DNA of 64,000 nucleotides from Basfia succiniciproducens (GTDB lineage Bacteria > Pseudomonadota > Gammaproteobacteria > Enterobacterales > Pasteurellaceae): contig NZ_CP015031.1 in assembly GCF_011455875.1 (NCBI RefSeq), positions 725,405-789,404 on the forward strand, read 5' to 3'. The position numbers and the translations under genes are program-made. Shown one piece after another: positions 58,201 to 64,000 of the stretch (its first letter is position 1; every line of letters begins with the position of its first letter). The notes beneath the pieces were generated by a model. It did no database searches and had not been told where the DNA came from. It saw nothing but the letters and a program-made list of their open reading frames with translations.

Positions 58201-60072
58201 CTAGAAGATCCTTATAGAAATTTGATATACCACAAACGAGAAGATATAAGCTAATACAAATAAATAACCGGCAATCATCAAAGTTTTTTTCATCGAATTG
58301 ACTTCTCGTTTAATCACCGCCAGCGTTGCCATACACATCGGCGCATAAACGTACCAGGCTAAAAAAGCCAGCGCTGTCGGGATCCCCCATTGTTCGTGCA
58401 CAATCGGCACCAACGCATTTTGAATTGCTTCTTCCGAGCCGCTAGCACCGACCGCATAAACCGTCCCCAAGGCGGCAACCACCACTTCACGGGCGGCGAT
58501 GCCCGGAATCATGGCGATACACATTTGCCAGGTAAAGCCTAAAGGTGCAAAAATCGGTTGGATAAGACTACCTAACATGCCGGCAAAACTATAATCAATA
58601 GCGGCACCCGCTGCTCCCTCCGGCGCCCCCGGAAAAGTGACTAACGCCCATAAAATAACGCTTAAGGCAAAAATAACCGTACCCGCCCGTTTCAGGAAAG
58701 CTTTCACTTTATCCCACAGGCTTGAAAAAATATGTCTAAAGTTCGGTAAACGGAAAGTCGGCAACTCCATTAATAACGGAAATTGACGGATACTGCCTTT
58801 ACGACGGGCAAGACGCTTCATAATATAAGCCACTAATCCGGCAGAGAACACTCCGATAAAATATAAGCCGAATAAAACTAACCCTTGCAGATTAAAAATA
58901 CCCCAAACCGTTTGATCCGGAATTACCGCCCCAATAATCAGTGCATAAACAGGCAGTCTTGCGGAACAGGTCAATATTGGCGCAATGGCAATAGTCACCA
59001 GCCGCTCGCGAGGGTCCTGAATGGTTCTGGCGGACATCACCGAAGGCACTGCGCAAGCAAAGCTGGATAACAGCGGTATGAACGCCCGCCCGGATAATCC
59101 GCTGGTTGATAATAAATTATCTAACAGAAAAGCCGCCCGCGGTAAGTAACCCGAGTCTTCCAGTAGCAGAATAAAAGCAAACAAAATCGTGATTTGCGGA
59201 ACAAACACCAAGACACTGCCTACCCCTGCAATTATGCCGTTGAGGATTAAATCCTGTAATATCCCTTCCGGCATCAGAGTGGCAACCCATTCCCCCAGGT
59301 TTGCAAAGAAATCTTCAATAAAATCCATCACAGGCTCAGACCAGGAATAAACCGCCTGGAACACGAGCAATAAAACCAGCAACAGCAATACGAATCCCCA
59401 CACCGGATGTAAGGTGAGGCGATCTAATCGTTGGTGCCACTTCGGCATCACCATTTCTGTTTTGACCGTCTGTGCCAGAATGTCTTCAACTTGTGCATAT
59501 AACGCATTACTATCGAGGGATTCCAACAATTGCGCCGCTTGATTACTGTCAATACCTGCACTATTTTGAGGTAAATTGGCAATAGCATTTTTTACGCCGC
59601 GGATACCCTCTTTTCGAGTGGCCACGGTTTCCAACACGGGAACGCCCAACAACTCGCTGAGTTTTTTCTCATCAATAGTTAAACCGCGGGAACGCGCCAC
59701 ATCAATCAGGTTTAAGGAAACCACCATCGGTAGCCCCAGCATTTTTAATTCCAGTACCATACGCAATGTCATGCGTAGATTAGTGGCGTCGGCTACGGCA
59801 ATAATGCCGTCAATTTTTCTGCCGTATTTTCCTAAAATTTCATCACGGGCGACGGCTTCATCAAGGGTTGTGGTACGCAAACTGTAAGTACCGGGTAAAT
59901 CGATAATGCTTACTGAAGGATCATCAACAAATAATCCCTCGCGTCGTTCAACCGTTACGCCGGGATAGTTAGCTACTTTTGCATTAGAACCCGTTAATCC
60001 GTTAAAAAGTACGGTTTTCCCGCAATTCGGGGCGCCGACTAAAGCAAAACAAGTCAGTTTATCTTTATTCAT
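58201..60072 (-). CDS. feoB: Ferrous iron transporter FeoB (compact form)
   Basis: A 623-residue Fe(II) importer. The N-terminal G domain has G1 GAPNCGKT, G2-region VTVERREG, G3 DLPGTYSL and G4 NLID. The membrane part contains the two gate-like repeats with PRAAFLLDNLLSTSGLSGRAFIPLLSSFACAVPSVMSARTI and LPVYALIIGAVIP. It is about 150 residues shorter than E. coli FeoB (773): the region between the G domain and the first helix and the C-terminus are reduced. Whether this shortness is general in the family I cannot check. Confidence 0.95.
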   Translation of the reverse strand: MNKDKLTCFALVGAPNCGKTVLFNGLTGSNAKVANYPGVTVERREGLFVDDPSVSIIDLPGTYSLRTTTLDEAVARDEILGKYGRKIDGIIAVADATNLRMTLRMVLELKMLGLPMVVSLNLIDVARSRGLTIDEKKLSELLGVPVLETVATRKEGIRGVKNAIANLPQNSAGIDSNQAAQLLESLDSNALYAQVEDILAQTVKTEMVMPKWHQRLDRLTLHPVWGFVLLLLVLLLVFQAVYSWSEPVMDFIEDFFANLGEWVATLMPEGILQDLILNGIIAGVGSVLVFVPQITILFAFILLLEDSGYLPRAAFLLDNLLSTSGLSGRAFIPLLSSFACAVPSVMSARTIQDPRERLVTIAIAPILTCSARLPVYALIIGAVIPDQTVWGIFNLQGLVLFGLYFIGVFSAGLVAYIMKRLARRKGSIRQFPLLMELPTFRLPNFRHIFSSLWDKVKAFLKRAGTVIFALSVILWALVTFPGAPEGAAGAAIDYSFAGMLGSLIQPIFAPLGFTWQMCIAMIPGIAAREVVVAALGTVYAVGASGSEEAIQNALVPIVHEQWGIPTALAFLAWYVYAPMCMATLAVIKREVNSMKKTLMIAGYLFVLAYIFSFVVYQISIRIF

Positions 60073-60140
60073 ACATTAACTTATATTTATAGTGATTATG
60101 AGAAAATAATCGGGGTACTTTCGCCAAATACCCCAATCAA

Positions 60141-60401
60141 TTATTTGTTGATATGACAAAGGATTTTACTTGCTTCCGCAGCACGTAAAGAAAATTGGGA
60201 TAAGTTACTTAATCTCACCGCAAACGGGCCTTTTCCAAAAACGCCGGCGGCCACAACTTCTACAGGCACGCCCTTAGAAAAGCCTAAATCCGCCAAACGA
60301 CGACCGACCAACGTATCCAGCTCACCGAATGCTTGATTAGCAACAATAGAATCAATATAAGCAACATTTCCTTTGGTTAGTTTAGATAGAGGGACAACCA
60401 T
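60141..60401 (-). CDS. feoA: Ferrous iron transport protein FeoA
   Basis: An 86-residue cytosolic SH3-like protein that supports FeoB. The sequence VPLSKLTKGNVAYIDSIV, LVGRRLADLGFSKGVPVEVVAAGVFGKGPFAVRLSNLSQFSLRAAEASKILC is typical of the FeoA domain. GGAG lies upstream of the ATG. It is the first gene of feoA-feoB-Cys-rich protein, 68 bases before feoB. Confidence 0.94.
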   Translation of the reverse strand: MVVPLSKLTKGNVAYIDSIVANQAFGELDTLVGRRLADLGFSKGVPVEVVAAGVFGKGPFAVRLSNLSQFSLRAAEASKILCHINK

Positions 60402-60443
60402 TATGAATATCTCCGTTTTAAATTGATTTTAATTTAACGTCGA

Positions 60444-60503
60444 ATTATACACTTACCTTATGGGTTGTAAATGATAATTATTCCTAATTTTGATTTTGAT
60501 CAG
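60444..60503 (-). promoter_or_regulatory. feo promoter with FNR box and Fur-like box
   Basis: On the minus strand a consensus TATAAT (60449-60444) predicts a start near 60437. TTGATTTTGATCAG (60490-60503) matches the FNR consensus TTGAT-N4-ATCAA at 9 of 10 positions and is centred near -60, the class I position. A Fur-like sequence (60467-60485, core ATGATAAT, 13 of 19 matches) covers the -35 region. Together these suggest anaerobic activation and iron repression. Confidence 0.6.
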
Positions 60504-60723
60504 TTTTTTGAACTTTGTTTATTTTATTAAACGTCTTAAATTTCCGATGATACAAGCTTCAAACTTATCCGGATTAAAAAAGTGCGGTCGAATTTCGCCG
60601 TTTTTTTATGATTTAGATTGATATCGCCCGCAATTGCGCTTTGTGTGGTGCAGTATTCATCTTCGTGATACAATAAGCCTGCTTTTATTAAGCGTATTAT
60701 TAATTAACAGGAATTTATTTATT

Positions 60724-61314
60724 ATGAAAAAGACAACATTAGCCGTTGCAATCGGCATACTTGCAATTTCTTCAACCGCTAGTGCGAATTGGTATGTTCA
60801 GGGTGATGTGGGTTATTCTAAAATTAAAGCATCCGGCATGGACGACTTAGATTTTAAAGATAATGTATTTGATCAACGAATCAGTGCCGGTTACGATTTC
60901 GGCGACATTCGTCTGGCGGTGGATTACAGCCATATCGGTAAAGCCAAAGACCACTATACTCTGTTTAGAGGTGAGCAGTGGGAAACAAGCGGTTCCACTT
61001 CTGTAGAAACCAACTCCTTCGGGATTTCCGCAATCTATGACTTTAATCTTAATACCTCGTTAATGCCGTATGTCGGCGTACGCTTGTCTGAAAACAGTCT
61101 TAAATTTGAAGATCATTGGCGTGATAATTCCGCTTCGGAAAGTTACAGCGAAACCAAAACCAAATTCGGTTACGGCGCGCTGGCAGGCGTTCAATATCAT
61201 TTGACCGACAATCTGTTATTAAATGTCGGAGTCGAATATAACCGTTTAGGTAAAGTTGAAGAGGTAAAAATTCATCAATATAGCGCAAAAGCCGGTCTTC
61301 GTTATAACTTCTAA
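60724..61314 (+). CDS. Opacity-family outer-membrane beta-barrel protein
   Basis: A 196-residue protein with a Sec signal peptide (MKKTTLAVAIGILAISSTASA, cut before NWYVQGD) and a small eight-strand barrel of the opacity/OmpA-like superfamily: WYVQGDVGYSKIKA, FDQRISAGYDFGDIRLAVDYSHI, SFGISAIYDFNLNTSLMPYVGVRLSENSLKFED, GYGALAGVQYHLTDNLLLNVGVEYNRLG, ending AGLRYNF with the terminal Phe of outer-membrane proteins. The true start is 60724 with AGGAATT upstream; the frame is open earlier. Ligand and role are unknown. Confidence 0.87.
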   Translation: MKKTTLAVAIGILAISSTASANWYVQGDVGYSKIKASGMDDLDFKDNVFDQRISAGYDFGDIRLAVDYSHIGKAKDHYTLFRGEQWETSGSTSVETNSFGISAIYDFNLNTSLMPYVGVRLSENSLKFEDHWRDNSASESYSETKTKFGYGALAGVQYHLTDNLLLNVGVEYNRLGKVEEVKIHQYSAKAGLRYNF

Positions 61315-61340
61315 GATTGTAGAAGATCAAACTCAATCTG

Positions 61341-61380
61341 GCAGTCTCCCATTTAATAGTATGGTGAGGCTGTCAGATTG
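61341..61380 (+). terminator. Stem-loop after the opacity-family gene
   Basis: CAATCTGGCAG pairs with CTGTCAGATTG (one G-U pair) about 20 bases past the stop. No clear T tract follows, so termination is only plausible. Confidence 0.4.
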
Positions 61381-61427
61381 AAGATACCGTGCATATATTC
61401 TGAAGAAACTTATATTTTAAATAATAA

Positions 61428-61567
61428 AGTGCGGTCGATTTTCAGTTTATTTTTAATTAAAACTCTCGAAAAATTAACCGCACTTTTTTATAAATACATA
61501 CAAGCCCATAGCCATCAAGAAGATATTCTATTTTATCTAGTTTCTGTATTTATAATATTCCTCACAT
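61428..61567. repeat. USS-bounded spacer repeat, copy 1
   Basis: An inverted USS pair (about 61428-61437 and 61477-61486) followed by a stretch around the 3' end of a lipoprotein gene. The whole segment recurs at about 62427-62566 with scattered substitutions, e.g. AAGTGCGGTC against AAGTGCAGTC. Confidence 0.75.
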
Positions 61568-61845
61568 ATACTTTTAAACTTATAACAATACATATAACTA
61601 GCATTAAATACAAAACCATGTTTTCTTAAACAAGATGCATATACTTCGCCTAATTTATCCTCTTCTTTGCTATTTTCAATTGACTCTCTACACTTAATGT
61701 GTAATTCCTTTGATAAAGGTACTCTTGTTTCTTTATGAACCCATGTATTCTCTCTAAATTTGCTAGAATATGATGGTGTTAAAGAAATCAAAAAGCATCC
61801 CGACAGTAAAAATATAAATACCAATAAAAATAATTTCTTAATCAC
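61537..61845 (-). CDS. Small Cys-rich lipoprotein, unit A
   Basis: A 102-residue predicted lipoprotein (lipobox LSGC, Cys17) beginning with GTG. After the anchor it has a pattern shared by three proteins in this array: an aromatic stretch with Trp, one Cys (HIKCRES), ASCLRKHGFVF, then MYCYKFKSICEEYYKYRN. Its start overlaps the stop of the upstream unit A gene by four bases (GTGA), so the two are translationally coupled. No known family is recognised; the pairing suggests a partner or protective protein, which is inference. Confidence 0.8.
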   Translation of the reverse strand: MIKKLFLLVFIFLLSGCFLISLTPSYSSKFRENTWVHKETRVPLSKELHIKCRESIENSKEEDKLGEVYASCLRKHGFVFNASYMYCYKFKSICEEYYKYRN

Positions 61846-62423
61846 AATCCATCTCCATCTTTTTTAATTGTATTAAATTCTCGAATAGAATCTTTCGGAT
61901 AAGTTAACTTAAGTAATTTCTTTGTTCTTTCCATTACCTTACTTTGTTCACTATTATTTTCATCATAAATATACTTCAAATTATTAATATTCTGATTAGC
62001 CTCCGAATGCGCCTCTAAACCGCTAATACCATTATTCGGCATCGCATTTTTATTATTCCCAATCAAATAACCACCCAATATGCCCGAGTAAACCCTGTCT
62101 CCATCCACGCCGATATAGCGGGTAGTCACTCCGGCAAATATGCTTTTTGCCTGACGGTCAATCTCTTCCGACGGGTAAGAGCCTGCAGCATGTAAGTAAT
62201 CTAATTCGGTATTTTTATAGTCCTGATTCAGATAGTTAGACCAGTTCAACATATTTTTATTTTCCGATACGCCCAGACTATGCGCCGTATCCTGCAATTT
62301 ATATTGCGGTTTACCGTTTGCTGCGGCATAAGCATTGTATTCATCTAGTTTTTTGGCTATTTGAATATAGTCTATGATTAATTTTCCTTGTTCTGATATA
62401 TACCTACTATATCCAAATAACAT
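61842..62423 (-). CDS. Unit A head-tail protein, probably 5'-truncated
   Basis: A 193-codon gene whose middle part (LQDTAHSLGVSENKNMLNWS through GDRVYSGILGGYLIGNN) is almost identical in DNA to the gene entering from the right edge (62052-62312 against 63740-64000, a handful of differences). The tail after HSEANQNINNLKY is different. No signal peptide and no convincing ribosome site precede the ATG at 62423, and an inverted USS pair lies directly upstream, so this is probably the displaced 3' end of a larger gene and not a complete one. I do not recognise the family. Confidence 0.65.
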   Translation of the reverse strand: MLFGYSRYISEQGKLIIDYIQIAKKLDEYNAYAAANGKPQYKLQDTAHSLGVSENKNMLNWSNYLNQDYKNTELDYLHAAGSYPSEEIDRQAKSIFAGVTTRYIGVDGDRVYSGILGGYLIGNNKNAMPNNGISGLEAHSEANQNINNLKYIYDENNSEQSKVMERTKKLLKLTYPKDSIREFNTIKKDGDGL

Positions 62424-62426
62424 AAC

Positions 62427-62566
62427 AAAGTGCAGTCAATTTTTAGTTTGTTTTTAATTAAAACTCTCAAAAAATTAACCGCACTTTTTATAAATACATA
62501 CAAGCCCATAGCCATCAAGAAGATATTCTCTTTTATCTACTTTCTGTATTTATCATAGACCTCACA
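62427..62566. repeat. USS-bounded spacer repeat, copy 2
   Basis: Second copy of the segment at 61428-61567, about 1 kb away, again directly behind a lipoprotein gene. One of its two USS copies is mutated (AAGTGCAGTC). Confidence 0.75.
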
Positions 62567-62836
62567 TTTTTCTTTTCGGTGGTAACAATAGAGTAGACTA
62601 TTAGTCTTAAATCTATATCCTTGTTCATATAAACATTTCGCATACCTATCTTGTGTAAACCCATTGTTTTTATTTATTTTATCAAAGCAATCGTTTCTAA
62701 CTTTCAGTGAAGCTATTTCTTTCGAAGAAACATGCTCCCAATAAGCCATACTATCAATAGTATAACTATCTCTATAAGTCAATAAATCAATACAGCCTGA
62801 TAAAAACAAAAATAATAGGAAAAAAATTACTCTCAT
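62537..62836 (-). CDS. Small Cys-rich lipoprotein, unit B
   Basis: A 99-residue predicted lipoprotein (lipobox LSGC, Cys15). It shares with units A and C the layout YWEH, DCFDKI, AKCLYEQGYRFKTNSLLYCYHRKEKCEVYDKYRK but is otherwise diverged. Its ATG overlaps the stop of the upstream remnant (TAATG), preserving the coupling although that gene is broken. Function is unknown. Confidence 0.8.
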   Translation of the reverse strand: MRVIFFLLFLFLSGCIDLLTYRDSYTIDSMAYWEHVSSKEIASLKVRNDCFDKINKNNGFTQDRYAKCLYEQGYRFKTNSLLYCYHRKEKCEVYDKYRK

Positions 62837-63077
62837 TATTTTTCTCCTACAATATTATATTTTCTAATTCCGTTATTATGTATTTTATTTAAAATATTTG
62901 ATTTATATTCAATCATCTCTTTATCATTAACATATTTTAAATTATTAATATTCTGATTAGCTTCCGTATGAGCCTCTAAACCGCTAATACCATTATTCGG
63001 CATCGCATTTTTATTATTCCCAATAAAATAAACTCCTAATCCCAGATAGGCGAAAACTCTTTTTTCGTGATATTAGA
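62836..63077 (-). pseudogene. 3' remnant of a unit B head-tail gene
   Basis: The minus strand is open from about 63077 with no start codon and reads HEKRVFAYLGLGVYFIGNN, then KNAMPNNGISGLEAHTEANQ and a tail ending NGIRKYNIVGEK. The stretch from GNNKNAMPNN to NINNLKY is nearly identical in DNA to unit A (62935-63022 against 61975-62063), but the conserved head is missing, with a stop codon just upstream. It is therefore a truncated copy kept in front of its lipoprotein. Confidence 0.7.
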
Positions 63078-63169
63078 TTATTATCCCCCACCAAACAAAC
63101 ATTTCGATTTATTTATCTATTTCTAACGATAGATAGAACCAAATCAAATGCAAGAAATTAAAACAATAA

Positions 63170-63520
63170 TTAAAACCATTTAATATAGTTTTTATATGCC
63201 TGACACTCTTCTTGTCTATTATAGCAATATACAATACTTTTAACTTGAAAAACATACCCTCTCTCATACAAACATTTTCCTAATATTGGATAAGTTTTAT
63301 AAAATTCATCTAAACTTATATTTTCATAACTATCTCTTCCCGTTATCTGCCTGATTGCCTTTTTATTGCAGTAGCTAAAGTCTTCATTAGATACCTCTTG
63401 CTTAGTTTTCGCATTAATCCAGCCAGCATATCTATTAAGAGTATAAGACTCCCGAAATAAAAACAATGAACAACCAGATAAAAATAACGTTATAAAAAGA
63501 ATAATATATATTTTTCTCAT
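63170..63520 (-). CDS. Small Cys-rich lipoprotein, unit C
   Basis: A 116-residue predicted lipoprotein (lipobox LSGC, Cys17). The shared pattern is GWINAKTK, FSYCNKKA, GKCLYERGYVFQVKSIVYCYNRQEECQAYKNY. It is longer than units A and B by an insertion (RDSYENISLDEFYKTYPI). It begins 3 bases after the unit C gene stop. Function is unknown. Confidence 0.8.
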   Translation of the reverse strand: MRKIYIILFITLFLSGCSLFLFRESYTLNRYAGWINAKTKQEVSNEDFSYCNKKAIRQITGRDSYENISLDEFYKTYPILGKCLYERGYVFQVKSIVYCYNRQEECQAYKNYIKWF

Positions 63521-63523
63521 GCA

Positions 63524-64000
63524 TTACTCCTTATCTTCAAAACTTTTTAGAACTTTATTAAAACGTCTATTCCCATCTGTATCAGGATATATAGTTCTCA
63601 AAATAATTTTCGTCTCCTTTTCTTTTTTAATACTTTCTTCTTTATTTAAATCAAAAACGAATCCCAAATTATTTATATTATAATTTGCCTCAGAATGGAC
63701 CTTACTAAAACTAAGCCCCTTAACTTGAGTGGCATTTCTATTATTCCCAATCAAATAACCACCCAATATGCCCGAGTAAACCCTGTCTCCATCCACGCCG
63801 ATATAGCGGGTAGTCACTCCGGCAAATATGTCTTTTGCCTGACGGTCAATCTCTTCCGACGGGTAAGAGCCTGCCGCATGTAAGTAATCTAATTCGGTAT
63901 TTTTGTAGTCCTGATTCAGATAGTTAGACCAGTTCAACATATTTTTATTTTCCGATACGCCCAGACTATGCGCCGTATCCTGCAATTTATATTGCGGTTT
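63524..64000 (-). CDS. Unit C head-tail protein (3' part, runs off the right edge)
   Basis: The frame is open through the right edge and enters as KPQYKLQDTAHSLGVSENKN, so only the last 158 codons are here. The part up to GGYLIGNN is nearly identical to unit A; then the tail departs (NATQVKGLSFSKVHSEANYNINNLGFVFD and onward) and ends RRFNKVLKSFEDKE. It is probably the intact or most intact gene of the array. Its N-terminus and any targeting domain lie outside the window. Confidence 0.75.
   Translation of the reverse strand, partial: KPQYKLQDTAHSLGVSENKNMLNWSNYLNQDYKNTELDYLHAAGSYPSEEIDRQAKDIFAGVTTRYIGVDGDRVYSGILGGYLIGNNRNATQVKGLSFSKVHSEANYNINNLGFVFDLNKEESIKKEKETKIILRTIYPDTDGNRRFNKVLKSFEDKE

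Noticed and set aside
61378-61629. 83-codon plus-strand ORF near the array
   Set aside because: It runs through both USS copies and the 3' end of the unit A lipoprotein gene on the other strand; non-coding composition.
1-64000. CRISPR arrays, insertion sequences, prophage modules, rRNA or tRNA genes
   Set aside because: No regularly spaced direct repeats, transposase or phage structural genes, and no rRNA or tRNA gene apart from the tRNA-like part of tmRNA were recognised.

Overview
The window is a chromosomal segment of a Pasteurellaceae bacterium. The best single clue is the very frequent 9-mer AAGTGCGGT and its complement, the Haemophilus-type DNA uptake signal sequence (USS), found in intergenic regions, often as inverted pairs that form terminator-like hairpins, and also inside genes. 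The tmRNA carries the tag ANDEQYALAA, and gene content and order (malQ-glgBXCAP next to a ycgN-type gene and glnS; usg, tyrA, aroF) fit the same family. By content I suspect a Basfia/Mannheimia succiniciproducens or Actinobacillus/Aggregatibacter relative, but the species cannot be fixed from the sequence alone.

Layout. 1-8.8 kb: 5' part of recB (running off the left edge), usg, tyrA, a Tyr-type DAHP synthase gene with two candidate TyrR boxes, a D-malate/tartrate dehydrogenase, sppA and a ydjA-type nitroreductase. 9-16.5 kb: a biofilm exopolysaccharide locus in which a dispersin-B-like PNAG hydrolase converges on a complete pgaABCD synthesis and export operon. 17-18.2 kb: rplY with a structured leader, and a DedA-family membrane protein. 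18.4-30.1 kb: the complete glycogen operon malQ-glgB-glgX-glgC-glgA-glgP with an upstream CRP-like site. 30.3-32.6 kb: ycgN, a tiny lipoprotein gene translationally coupled to glnS, and glnS. 32.9-37.6 kb: a MacAB-TolC-type tripartite efflux system with a perfect palindromic operator before the outer-membrane gene. 37.6-43.2 kb: epmC, htpX, dinB with a canonical SOS box, the OLD-family gene ybjD and the lysine exporter lysO. 43.3-43.7 kb: ssrA (tmRNA).

43.8-47.7 kb: a sulfur cluster made of a YeeE/TsuA-type thiosulfate transporter and two tandem triple-rhodanese lipoproteins. 48-50.6 kb: a cold-shock protein, a BamE-like/OmpA lipoprotein and sohB. 51-57.8 kb: the tryptophan genes as two TrpR-operator units, trpE-G-D-C(F) and trpB-A, neither with room for a leader-peptide attenuator. 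58-60.4 kb: a feoA-feoB-Cys-rich protein operon with an FNR box and a Fur-like box on its promoter. 60.7-61.3 kb: an opacity-family outer-membrane protein.

61.4-64 kb (right edge): the least ordinary part. It is a mosaic array in which near-identical coding heads carry divergent tails, and each is followed by a different small Cys-rich lipoprotein; one unit is reduced to a 3' remnant. USS-bearing spacers are duplicated along with it. The layout resembles orphan effector/immunity cassettes, but I do not recognise the proteins, so function is unproven.
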